From positions 62,001 through 126,000 of the forward strand of contig CAWFWE010000001.1 in NCBI GenBank assembly GCA_963819475.1: DNA of 64,000 nucleotides, given 5' to 3'. Shown one piece after another: positions 45,363 through 54,600 of the stretch. The position numbers and the translations under genes are program-made. The notes below the pieces were generated by a model. The model was not told the DNA's origin, made no database searches, and worked only from the letters and a program-made list of their open reading frames with translations. Origin of the DNA: DASUAS01 sp963819475 (lineage in GTDB: Bacteria > Actinomycetota > Acidimicrobiia > IMCC26256 > DASPTH01). How positions within the stretch are numbered: the stretch's first letter is position 1; each line of letters starts with the position of its first letter.

Positions 45363-46001
45363 ATGACGAAGGATGAACTCGACCGTCCCACGGATGAGGG
45401 GCTCGGGCTCGTCGGACTGATCATCCTCCTGATCGTCTCCTTGCCCGTCGTCGATGGCGCTGCGCAACTCCTGCTCTACCTGAACGTGCCTCGCATGGCC
45501 GGCATTCGCGACACGACGCTGTCGCTCTCGTTCTCCATCTGGGTCGTAACGGTTCTCCTGCTTGGGTCGAGCAAGGCGAACCAAGCGCTGTCTCGATCCG
45601 GCAGGACGGGCGTGGCCTTCGTAGCATTCGCGCTCTGCGTGTTCGCGTCGCTGTCTGTGATTAGTTGGGGTGCAACGTTCACTACCGATGAGGCGCTCGT
45701 GAAGACGACGTTCAGCGGCGAGACGACAAGCAGTGCACCGTTCACTCGTCGAGGGTTCGAGCTCGTGTCCTGGCACTTCGTCGACGCCGTACCCGTGCTG
45801 TCCATCCCTGACGTGTTCCACTGGGAGGAGCCAGCCCGTCCCGACGACCCGCCGTTCATCTTCGGGGTGTCGTTAGCTCTGGCGCGGCTTACCGCAGTCG
45901 TCGCACTGGCTGGGTTCGCGAAGGGCCTTTGGGATCGGCTGCACCGAGAAACAGACATCAGCGACGAAGACACCGGCCCACCGCCTGGCGATGCGGGTTG
46001 A
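45363..46001 (+). CDS. Unknown integral membrane protein
   Basis: 212 residues, ATG at 45363. Four hydrophobic segments at about 15-42, 50-70, 78-98 and 160-185, and a short acidic C-terminus. Between the third and fourth helices lies an outer or inner loop with an aromatic motif, FELVSWHFVDAVPVLSIPD, followed by FHWEEPARP. The motif is re-entrant-loop-like and similar stretches occur in uncharacterised actinobacterial membrane proteins. No transporter or channel signature is certain. Confidence 0.6.
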   Translation: MTKDELDRPTDEGLGLVGLIILLIVSLPVVDGAAQLLLYLNVPRMAGIRDTTLSLSFSIWVVTVLLLGSSKANQALSRSGRTGVAFVAFALCVFASLSVISWGATFTTDEALVKTTFSGETTSSAPFTRRGFELVSWHFVDAVPVLSIPDVFHWEEPARPDDPPFIFGVSLALARLTAVVALAGFAKGLWDRLHRETDISDEDTGPPPGDAG

Positions 46002-46278
46002 CCGGCTCGGTCTCGCGAGCGCGCGAAGGAACTTGAACCCTCGGGTTGCTAGCCAGTCGTTGGGGGATCCGAGGGCGCCAAACTGATTACTGGTGGAAAC
46101 GCCCGGTCAGCACCGCCGGATCGCCGGTGATGAGAGCGAAGCCCGCTTCGACCATCGTCTCGGTTCGGCTCCCAGATCTCCTTGACCGGCACGTGAGGCC
46201 GATGTGTAACGGGCCTGTTCTCCCTTGGTCGAAGCCGCGACGCTCGGGGGTGGCCCGGTGGGCGGGTAGTTCAATCGA

Positions 46279-46560
46279 CTAGGCGACGAGCGTGCCTTCG
46301 GGCGGAGGGAGGTCGCGGTCGACTTTGTCATCGACCTTGACGGCCTTTCCGGCCGTGGTGAAGTGGACGCGGCCGTTTGAGTAGATCCAGATCTCGTCTA
46401 GCGCCTCGGCGTTGTAGGCGGCGACCGCGGCGGCGTCGGCCCCTTCGGGCGGCTTTGCGTTCGTCCAGTACGAGACTTTTACCGGCTTCCCGAGGAGCGC
46501 CTCGACGTCGGCCTTGCTCTTGTCGACGATCTGAGCCTGGATGTCCGTGAGCTGAGGCAT
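46279..46560 (-). CDS. Small BamE/SmpA-like protein
   Basis: 93 residues, starting 15 bases after the large caspase-like gene, so the last gene of its operon. TDIQAQIVDKSKADVEALLGKPVKVSYWTN followed by LDEIWIYSNGRVHFTTAGKAVKV has the helix-helix-then-sheet order of the SmpA/BamE fold (a 'G-K-P' turn and an E-W-Y strand). No signal peptide or lipobox is present, so unlike BamE it would be cytoplasmic. It may act as a fold-mate or inhibitor of the large protein (inference). Confidence 0.6.
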   Translation of the reverse strand: MPQLTDIQAQIVDKSKADVEALLGKPVKVSYWTNAKPPEGADAAAVAAYNAEALDEIWIYSNGRVHFTTAGKAVKVDDKVDRDLPPPEGTLVA

Positions 46561-46575
46561 GGAGCGTCGCTTTCT

Positions 46576-49500
46576 CTAGTAGGGCCGCCAGATCCCGCTG
46601 CCCTCGTCGTGGGCGTCGGACTTCGTGGTCCCGTCGGCGTTGACCTGCGTGCGACCGGCCTCGGCCTCCCACCACGCCTTCGAGAACCAGTTGCCACCCG
46701 TCCGGACCGACTTCGGCGCGCCGATCGTCGTCATGCCGGTGGCGCCATTGAGCGCCTTGAGGAACACGTCGTTCTTCCCCGAGGACTCGCAGGCGCTGAC
46801 GGAGATGAACCCGCCGGCCGCGAGCGCGTTCTTGATGATCGCGCCGAACTTCGCCGCTTGGGCGGCAGTGGAGACCATGTCGTTCGCCTCGTTCTGCTCG
46901 ACGTGGCCGTTGCCGTTCGTGTCGTCGCCCAAGCGGAACCCGCCGCTCCCCGAGAACCCACCGTGCGCATCAACCTGGATGCCGGTCACGTACCCGCAGT
47001 TGCCGACGTACGACCGAAGGCCCTCGATCAGGTCACTGACTGTATGCACCAGCATCCAGGCGTCGGCGTCGGTGTACTGCCCGTAGCCGCGCAGATCGAT
47101 CTTGGTCTCGGCGTCGTGCACGAAGAGAACGGTGCCGAGGTTCTTCAGGCCAGACGGGCAGGACTTGGGATCGCGCGCCGCGATCGGGGCGAGTGCCTCC
47201 CACTTCTGCGGTGCGTCCGTGCCCGCCCGAGTCGGCAATTTCTTCGCGCCCTGCGTCGGGGCCGCGCCGGTGAACGACGCGAGGGTCGCGTTCCGCGCGT
47301 CGACGTCGACCTTCTCGCCGGTCGGCCGCGTCACCGAGACAGCGGCGCTGTTCTTGCCGGCCGTGTCGGTGAGCTCCTTGACCTCGTCGGTCGTCGTCGC
47401 ATTGGGCGGGTTCGTTGTACCCGCCCCGACCATGCCGCGGATCGCGGCCTCGGTCAGATTGTGCGCTTGCTCGTCGTTGATGAGGCCCTGGCTCTTCGCC
47501 GTCTGGATCGTCCTCATCGCCTTGTCGATGTCCTTGCTCATCTTCCCTTGGAGCGCGAGGTCGGCCGCCTTGGTGCCGAACGTCGTCGCCGTCTGGAAGG
47601 CCTCTTGAAGCGCGGCAGCCGCGTTCCGCTGCGTCCCCTCGAGGCCGGTGATGTCGCGGAAGACGCCACTTTGCCCGAGCAGGCCGAGCAGGGCGCCGAG
47701 GCCGGTCGGATCGGGAGCGGCGGGCGCCGACTGCATCGCGACGATCGCCGGCGGAAGATCCTTTGCGGTCAGGTCGGGCGGTTCGGCGCGGCGCGTGTCG
47801 GTGGACGTCGGCAGGATCGCTGGCGGCTGATCGGGGATCGGCGACTCCTCCCAGCGCCAGAATCGCGTTTCGTCCTTCTCCTCACACGAGTTGCACGCGC
47901 CCATGACGGCCTCGCAGTAGACGCCGCGCGTCGGGATCGCGATCCTGCTCGGCTCGATCGGCGTGTTCGGCTGGTAGTGCTCGAACAAGTCGATCGGGTT
48001 CTTCCCGTCCTGCCGGAACGTCGGATCCAGGTGGAAGCCGCGCGCGACCGGCATGACCAAGCAATTGCCGACGATACCGATCAGCTCGTTGTCGACGACG
48101 CTCGCGACCGAGCGGCCGCCTGAGTTCGGCGCCTCAAACCCGTCGAGCAGCATGTAGCGGCGATCGGGACTCATGCGCGCCCAAATCACGTGGTGGTAGC
48201 GCTCGATGTTCTCGTTCAAGTGGTCGAGGAGGTTCCGCGCGATCTCCTTGTCTTCTTCCCGGGGGTTCTTGAGCTCCTGGCGGTTCAGGGGCGTCGAGAT
48301 GCGGACGTCGTCGTAGCCGGTCAGGTCGTTCTGGATGAACGTGTCGCGGAAGAACGCGTCCGAGAGATGGGCTGTGGTGTAGCGGAGGCTGCCCGACTCG
48401 ACGATGACGCGCGAGCCGGCGGGGAGCACGTCGATCACGAACGGGAGGCCGGACAATTCGAGCCGCGCGCTGATGATCACCGCCTTGATGTCGGCGCGGG
48501 TCACGGGTGGGAGGTTCCCGCCCATTCGCAGCGACACGTAGAGGCTCGTGTCGTTCGCGAACCTCGTCAAAAGGGTCGTGTCGACCTTCAGGTCGACGAG
48601 CGTGTCGTCGGTCTTCAGCGCCGAGATGCGCATCAGGTCGACGACGGCGCTGGCGATCCGCGGACCGAGCTGTTCGACGAAGACCCGGTCCTTGAACTGC
48701 TGGTCCTTGAGGTAGGCCTTGTAAAAGTCCTCGGGATCAAAGCCGAAGAGCTTCAGGAGCGGCGACCAGGCGTTCGGGTCAAACTGGTCGTCCTTGTCGC
48801 AGCGGGCGCGTGAGCTGGAACCGCAGCTTGAGCTCGCCGTCGACGGTCAGCAGCTGCTCGTCCGCGTAGCGCCCGACGGGGAGATCACTACCGGCGTAGT
48901 TGCTGGTGATGCGGTCGAGCGCGTCGTAGCCGCCGCGCAACCGGGACGGGGTCGCGCTGGCGAGCGTGTTGCGCCAACGCAACGCCTTCGCGCTCGTGAA
49001 CCACGACATCAGGAGCGGCACGAAGAGGCACTCCTGGACGTCCACCAGCCGCTGCCGCAACAGCAGGTGCCGCAGCACCTCAAAGTACTGGACCGTGATG
49101 GCGTGGCAGTGGTTGTAGTTCGCGACCGTCTCCGTCGTCGCGGTCACGCGCTCTCCCTGCACGACCGTCTGTACGACCGACGAGCGCAGGCTGCGGACGG
49201 CTGACGCGCTCTGGATCGTGCGGTCGCGGAGCTGGTTCAGGGCGCTCGCGGCGGTGCTGCGCGACGAGTCCTGCCAGGCGCTTGAGTCGGCGCTGGAATG
49301 GCCGCCTCCGATCCCGAGCACCGCGCCGACGGGGCCGAGGATCGCCCCAACGCCGAGACCGCCGGCGATGCTGCCGCTCGACGCGCTTGAGCCACCGCGG
49401 GTGCTCTCGGCGATCGTCCCCGAGACGATCTCGCTGATGTCGCGATCGCGCTCCAGCAGCGCCGCGAGCTGCTCGGTGAAGTCCACCGCCTCGGTGCGCG

Positions 49501-51082
49501 CGGCCGACTCGCGCCGCTCCCAGTCGACCACGGCAATCTGCTTCTTCTGTCCCGGAGCGAGGGGCAGGCTATAGAGGAGGCTGCCCATCGAGTAGCCGTC
49601 TGCTATCCACTCCTGCTTGAAGCGCAGCACGTGGCCGTTGGCGATCGTGCACGCCTGATAGATCGTCGGGTCGTCGTCCCAGTCGACGGGCGAGCTGCAG
49701 CTGAGCCGGCTCCGTCCGGGCGGCTGTTTGATCACAGTCCCGAGGAGACGGACGAGGTCGCCGTGCCGGGTGATCTGGTCGGCGGTGAGCAACGAGGTGA
49801 GAGAGAAGCCGTCAGGATCGCGGGCGATCGAGCGCAGCACCTTGGCGTCGACGCTCACCCCTTCGAGCAGGCGGCCGACGACGTCGGCCGACGGCTCTGC
49901 GCCCTCCTCTTCGGGGCCGCGGGCCACGTCGAGCGCGGCCGCGCGGTAGGTGGCCATCGTCACGGGGGTTTTCGCGAGGTCGATAATCCTCCGGACGTCG
50001 ATCTTGGCCGGGTCGTCCAACGTAAGCCCACGAATCACCGGCTCGGTCGTCCGGACGAGGTACTTGTAGGTGAACTCCTCGAGCGTGCGGTCGGGCCTCG
50101 TGAAGTCGACACACCGGCCGGCTCCGGGATCGGAGGAGAATGTGCCGTCCACGCGCGCGAGGTCCTTCGCGTCGGGAGCGCGCGGCGGGTCCTTCTCATC
50201 GTTGCAACCGCAGTCCTCGGCGACGAGCGCAGGCGGCTCAGGGACGTCGACCGGGAGGATTACGGACTCCGGGAACGACGTGTCCTCAAGGTGGATCGGG
50301 ACCGTCTCCGGCTCGTGGTCGACCGCGACGGTGGCAAACGCCTCGGTGAAATTGCCAAGCGGGTACGGCGCTGAGAAGTGCCCGTTGAGGTCCGTGGTCG
50401 CGACCACCAGCGCGCGGAAGTCCTTCGGCTTCGGATCGGGGACCATTGCGCCCCAGAGCACAACCTGCATGCCCGCAGTCGAACGCTTCCCGTTTCGGTC
50501 AAGCACCTGCCCGCGAACTCGGGTCGGCTTGCCGGCGGCAGGATCGTCGTTGGGCTGTGTCTCGCCGAACGTGCTCGACGCGACCTTCAGCGTCAGCTCG
50601 GCCGGTAGCGATGCACCCTCACGGTCCGTCTCGAGGAGGATTGCGCCATCGGGGGAAAGAACACGCAGTGTGACGTCTCCGACGAGGGTGTCCCGCTCCG
50701 GAAGGGTCAACGTTCCTCTTCCGCCACCGTCGACGGGCGCCGAGGAGGTGAAGGGGATGCCTACCTCGTCCTTCTGCCGTATGCCTTCGACAGCGACAAG
50801 GTGGCCGGCATAGTCGCTCGGCCCGTTCGGCGGCTCGAGCTTGACGATCAGAGCGCTCTGCTTGACCTCATCGGGCGCCGTGGCGGCGGTCGTGACCAGT
50901 GGTCGTAGCTCACCGAACAAGCGATTGGAGACACCTCGAACGTTGCGCAGATCCTCGACCGAACCGAAGTCACCGGCGATCTCACGGTGTGCGATTATGC
51001 GCTCGGCAAGCACGTCGCCGACGCCCGGCAGCGCGAGGAGTTCGTCGCGAGTCGCGCGGTTGACATCGATCCTCGAGCTCAC
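46576..51082 (-). CDS. About 1500-residue HhH / caspase-like multidomain protein, one frame break
   Basis: GTG at 51082 overlaps the preceding stop. Two frames (51082-48779 and 48633-46576) join if one base is dropped from the G3 run at 48803; the bridge then reads KDDQFDPNAWSPLLKLFGFDP, which is clearly coding. The product has 1501 residues. Layout: ComEA-type helix-hairpin-helix (5-63, ELLALPGVGDVLAERII); a beta-sandwich of carboxypeptidase-regulatory type (188-255); a central region with GYSMGSLLYSLPLAPGQ and IAVVDWERRE (about 496-525); a Gly-zipper stretch (565-597); and a C-terminal caspase-like region with QVDAHGG (His1373) and VSACES (Cys1431). No signal peptide is seen. The function is unknown; DNA-linked, regulated proteolysis is a hypothesis. 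Confidence 0.65.
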
Positions 51083-51417
51083 GAGTGCTCCCTAATCGCT
51101 GCCGCGAGCCGCGCCGGGTCGAGCGTTGCTTCATACGGCGGTGCGCCGTGCCCCGGGTAGACGAGCATCTTTGTTGAGTCGAGCGAGCAGACGATCACGC
51201 GCACGTCCTCGTGTTCGGTGGCGATGCGTGCCGCAGTCTCAAGAGCGCGAGGCAGGCCGCGGTCGACCACAACAACCTCCGTCTCGCCGGCGGTGACATA
51301 CGAAAGCTCGTCGTCCGGTGCCACGGCCGTCGTTTGGAGGTCGAGGCCTTGCGCCTCGAGCATCGCAGCGAGCCCGATGGTCCCGATTGCGCCAAAATCG
51401 CCGACGAGAACGGCCAT
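51079..51417 (-). CDS. Stand-alone receiver-like protein
   Basis: 112 residues from ATG at 51417. The alternating strand/helix order of a response-regulator receiver is visible: MAVLVGDFGAIGTIGLAAMLEAQG, then TEVVVVDRGLP with an Asp at the phospho-acceptor place, then VRVIVCSLDSTKM and LDPARLAAAIREHS. The acidic pair at the first strand is reduced to one Asp. No output domain is present. The stop overlaps the start of the large gene, so the proteins are made together. Confidence 0.65.
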   Translation of the reverse strand: MAVLVGDFGAIGTIGLAAMLEAQGLDLQTTAVAPDDELSYVTAGETEVVVVDRGLPRALETAARIATEHEDVRVIVCSLDSTKMLVYPGHGAPPYEATLDPARLAAAIREHS

Positions 51418-51558
51418 GGCTTGATCAGACCACCGCGCGCCCACAAATACCACGGCCGGACGGCCCAGCCGGGGTGTCCGTTCGGACGGGCTATTTTGCC
51501 CGAAAGTCCCGCGAGCAAACTTGAGCCCCCGGGTGGACGGCCGCCTGTCGCCTACACG

Positions 51559-52107
51559 TCAGATCAGCTCGGCGCGGATGGCCATCGCAACCGCCTGCGC
51601 GCGGGTGCGCGAGCACAGTGCAACCTGGATCGACGCAACGAGGCCTTTGATCGTGCGCTGCGAGTAGCACAGCGACCGCGCGATCTCCTCGGTCGTTGCG
51701 CCGTCGGCCAGCATGCGCAGTATCTGTAGGCAACGCTCGTCCAGCCGCGGGAGCGATGGCTCGCACCGGGAGACCCTCAGACCGACGGCAGCACTGTTAA
51801 CCGCCGCCGCAAGCTGTGCGGCGGTAAGGCCGTTACGTGGCAGAACCGCGAGCACGCGGCCGTCCTCAGAGACGGCGAAGCGTTCGCTCGCACAAACGAC
51901 GAGTGAACACGTGAGCTCAGATTGAGCGGCTGCCTTCGCGGAAACGACGGCGACGTCCGCCTCGCCGCTGACCGCGACGGCTTCAGCTCCCAGAAGCGGT
52001 TCGGACCAGGCGGAGACGATCTCGAAGGTGGCGTCCTCGTCGAGACACGCGATCACACCGCATCGAAAGATCTCGTTTTCGTCGACGACGGCGACGGGAA
52101 TCGTCAT
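51559..52107 (-). CDS. LuxR/NarL-type regulator with degenerate receiver
   Basis: 182 residues. Residues 1-110 keep the outline of a receiver (VAVVDENEIFRCGVIACLDED), but the place of the phospho-acceptor reads DVAVVSAKA, with no Asp. The C-terminal LuxR helix-turn-helix (about 120-180) is intact: LDERCLQILRMLADGATTEEIARSLCYSQRTIKGLVASI. It therefore probably answers to something other than phosphorylation. It is the first gene of the operon; a 141-base gap follows, with a GTCCGTTCGGAC palindrome near 51477. Confidence 0.8.
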   Translation of the reverse strand: MTIPVAVVDENEIFRCGVIACLDEDATFEIVSAWSEPLLGAEAVAVSGEADVAVVSAKAAAQSELTCSLVVCASERFAVSEDGRVLAVLPRNGLTAAQLAAAVNSAAVGLRVSRCEPSLPRLDERCLQILRMLADGATTEEIARSLCYSQRTIKGLVASIQVALCSRTRAQAVAMAIRAELI

Positions 52108-52486
52108 GGGGTGGCGTCCCTCCGCTGGTGTAAACGACGACGGGGGTCAGAGTCGTATCGTGTGTAACGGCGCCAGATCCGTTGTTCCCCGCGGGCGCAC
52201 TTATACGCTTAGAGCGTTCAGGCAAGCACTATCCGTGAGAAGTGTCAATCGTTCGTATCTTGCTCAAAACGCTCACCGTCGATGTCACCGCCAGAGCACC
52301 CTCAGCAACGCCGGCCAAGGTTCTTTGGGCACCGTCACCCGACCGGAGCTGACTGCACCCCGCCCTTCGAGGAGACGGGGCGCAGCCCGTGTGTGGCCGC
52401 ACGACCCCGAATGCCCCTCCGGACCCGCCTGCCCGGGCAACAGCATCAGAGAGCAGCGTTCGCCCGCAAAGGATACGTCCCAAGGA
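52108..52486. other. Divergent control region
   Basis: 379 bases between the LuxR-type operon (leftwards) and the SOS promoter (rightwards). It should hold the operon's promoter. I see no gene or RNA; an A/T-richer stretch around 52205-52265 is the most likely promoter area. Confidence 0.4.
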
Positions 52487-52516
52487 TTGACGGTACGAAC
52501 ATACGTTCGGTACTGT
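52487..52516 (+). promoter_or_regulatory. LexA-box promoter of the small membrane protein gene
   Basis: -35 TTGACG (52487-52492), an 18-base spacer and -10 TACTGT (52511-52516). The spacer contains CGAACATACGTTCG (52496-52509), a perfect match to the Gram-positive LexA box CGAAC-N4-GTTCG. A LexA dimer here would block the polymerase. Transcription would begin about 52523, the A of the ATG, which gives a leaderless message, common in Actinobacteria. Confidence 0.78.
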
Positions 52517-52522
52517 CGGGCG

Positions 52523-52873
52523 ATGCGCTGCCCGACCGCGGACCGCCTCCGGGGCGCGAGACTGAACGCCGTGGCAGCCGAGCCGTCGAGCAAGCCGTGG
52601 TACAAGACGCTCTTCGAGCAGGGGCCGATGACCAACCACGAGTACGGCGTGTTCCTCGTCTTGGTCCTGTTGGCGGTCCCGCTGTTCGTGCTCCAATTCT
52701 TCATCGGCTTTGCCTGGTGGATGCTGCTCTTCAACGCCACACTCTTGATGGGATGGGTGAGCATCGCGTATCGCGAACGTCAGCGACGGAGAGGATGTCC
52801 CGCGTTCCGTGGAACTTGGGTGACGGCCCGGGTGTTGGTCAGGCGGCCTCCTGAGTCTCGCGCACGGGTGTGA
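52523..52873 (+). CDS. SOS-controlled small membrane protein, last codons replaced by IS256
   Basis: Read from ATG at 52523; a GTG at 52571 is the other possible start. The protein has a soluble start, then two close hydrophobic helices, VFLVLVLLAVPLFVLQFFIG and WWMLLFNATLLMGW, and a basic end. After codon 89 or so the frame is IS sequence and stops at 52873. With the IS and one target copy removed, it continues as RRMRQRAARQARRRIPQAP and stops at 54306. SOS-induced small membrane proteins include division inhibitors and TisB-type toxins; which applies is unknown. The membrane part is intact, so activity may remain. Confidence 0.65.
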   Translation: MRCPTADRLRGARLNAVAAEPSSKPWYKTLFEQGPMTNHEYGVFLVLVLLAVPLFVLQFFIGFAWWMLLFNATLLMGWVSIAYRERQRRRGCPAFRGTWVTARVLVRRPPESRARV

Positions 52874-54245
52874 CGGTCTCGAACTTGCGGTCGAGTTCGA
52901 CGCGTAGCGCGGCGAGGTGGAGGTGCCCGTTCACGCGTCGGAACTGCGTCGCGGCTTCGGTCATCCCGGCCGCGCACCAACGCAACGCCATCTGTCCGTC
53001 ACGCCACCGTTTCACGTTCGCGCTGTGATCGCGGCAGATCTCGATCATGGACTCGATCGCGTTCGAGGACCGCAACGTCCGAGCCAACGTGGGTGGCACA
53101 CCGAGGCGGTTGACGGTGAGCGTCTCGCCGAGTCCTTCCCGGAGTGAACCTGCCGCACCGGGATGTGCCTTGTCGAGCGAACGGGCGAGCGCCTCGAGTG
53201 TTGCTTCGGCGTGCAACGCGTCCTGGTCGCGGTACGCGGCGCGCATCTTCTTGGTCACCGTCGTCGCCAGCGTCTTGGGCAAGTGACGTTCAACGTTGCG
53301 GATCTTGTGGAGCTGGCATCGCTGCACGACCGGCCGGTCGAAGATCTCGCGCACCGCGGTGGCGAGCGCTTTGGCGCCGTCGATCACGACCAGGATCGGA
53401 CGCGACATGTCGAGCCCGCGTTCGGCGAGGTCGGTGAGGAGCGCCTTGACGACCGTCGCGTTCTCGGTCGAACCTTCCACCACCCCGAGAGGGATCTTGG
53501 TGCCATCGATGGTGATCCCGAGCGCCACCACGCAGAGATGCTCGGCGAAGTGAACCCCGTCGATCATCAACGCCACCAGATCGAGCTCGGACAGATCGGC
53601 GCGCATCAGCTCGTCGAGAGCCCGTTCGGTCATCGCCACGAACCGGCGACTCACCGCCGAACGCGACGTGCCCGACGCGGAGGCCTCGACCGCCGAACCG
53701 ACCGGTTCCAGACCGGCCTCGTAGCGGCGGGTCGAAAGCTTGGCCATCATCCGCTCCAACGCGAGCTCACCGAGCAACTCGGTGCTCGAGAACAGCTCAT
53801 AGGCCGGCACCGCCACCTCGGCGGTCTTGTCCACGGTACGAACCCGCGGGCGACGCACCCGCACCTGACGGCCACCCAACACCACCGAGCCGGCCTCGCG
53901 GCCGTGACGCACCGCTCTGCGGTCCGGATCGTGTGCACCTTTCGGGCCGCACAGCCCGGTGACCGACTCGTCCATCAGGACCTGCATCACCTGCAGGCCC
54001 GCGCCGACCGCGAGAGCCAACAGGCCTTCGCGCATCGCTCCGGTCAGCTCGCTCATCGCGACGCTCACCGCGTCCGGCACCACGACCTCGCTCATCGCAG
54101 CACGCGACGCGTTCCTCTGGTAGTTCTTCCTCACGGCGGTCCCCTTCTTGTCGGATGTGCTTGGCGGTACGCCCGAGACCTACCAGCAGGCAGGCATCAA
54201 GCGGGGGACCGCCACCTCAAGTTCCACGACTACCGGGACAACCTC
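52791..54245 (-). mobile_element. IS256-family insertion sequence (1455 bp) with 8-bp target duplication
   Basis: Ends GAGGATGTCCCG and (complement) GAGGTTGTCCCG, with a second matching part GTGGAACTTG at positions 19-28; 22 of 28 bases agree. GCGACGGA stands outside both ends (52783-52790 and 54246-54253), the 8-bp duplication typical of the family. One transposase gene on the minus strand. The exact duplication suggests a recent insertion. Confidence 0.92.
52839..54134 (-). CDS. IS256/Mutator-family transposase
   Basis: 431 residues from a GTG. Mutator-type features: SGTSRSAVSRRF, the first Asp in VALMIDGVHFAEH, the second in ILVVIDGAKALATAV, RCQLHKIRNVERHLPK (the C/H motif), and the Glu in RSSNAIESMIEICRDHSANVKRW. 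It is full length and unbroken, so it may be active. Confidence 0.94.
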   Translation of the reverse strand: MRKNYQRNASRAAMSEVVVPDAVSVAMSELTGAMREGLLALAVGAGLQVMQVLMDESVTGLCGPKGAHDPDRRAVRHGREAGSVVLGGRQVRVRRPRVRTVDKTAEVAVPAYELFSSTELLGELALERMMAKLSTRRYEAGLEPVGSAVEASASGTSRSAVSRRFVAMTERALDELMRADLSELDLVALMIDGVHFAEHLCVVALGITIDGTKIPLGVVEGSTENATVVKALLTDLAERGLDMSRPILVVIDGAKALATAVREIFDRPVVQRCQLHKIRNVERHLPKTLATTVTKKMRAAYRDQDALHAEATLEALARSLDKAHPGAAGSLREGLGETLTVNRLGVPPTLARTLRSSNAIESMIEICRDHSANVKRWRDGQMALRWCAAGMTEAATQFRRVNGHLHLAALRVELDRKFETVTPVRETQEAA

Positions 54246-54600
54246 GCGACGGATGCGACAGCGGGCTGCGCGACAAGCGCGGCGTCGCATACCGCAAGCC
54301 CCGTAGAGTTCGCCAACCCACCTTGGTTGACGTGCGAGGGCTCAGCATCCCGTGCACGAGGCGCCGTTGCGTTCGCTGGCGCCGTGTCAAACGCGCGTGT
54401 GTATTGAGAATTGCGCGACGCGTCTGGAGGATCGCGGAGGCGGGAGAGCCGTTTTAGCGCAGCACCATTCCTGCGCCGTCGCTGACCACGATCGTTCAGT
54501 AAAGGGGCCGACTGACGGGTGCTCGTCGCGGACGACGTACGCTCGCGTACTGAGTTCTCTGTAAGCAGGGAGTCGCGGGTCCTCCTGAAAGGAACGCTCA

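Noticed and set aside
46034..46062. tRNA-like 3' part on the minus strand (GGGTTCAAGTTCC)
   Set aside because: The T-loop consensus is close, but the closing base pair would be G-T, and no acceptor stem, D-arm or anticodon arm can be built around it. It may be a decayed attachment site, but not a tRNA gene.
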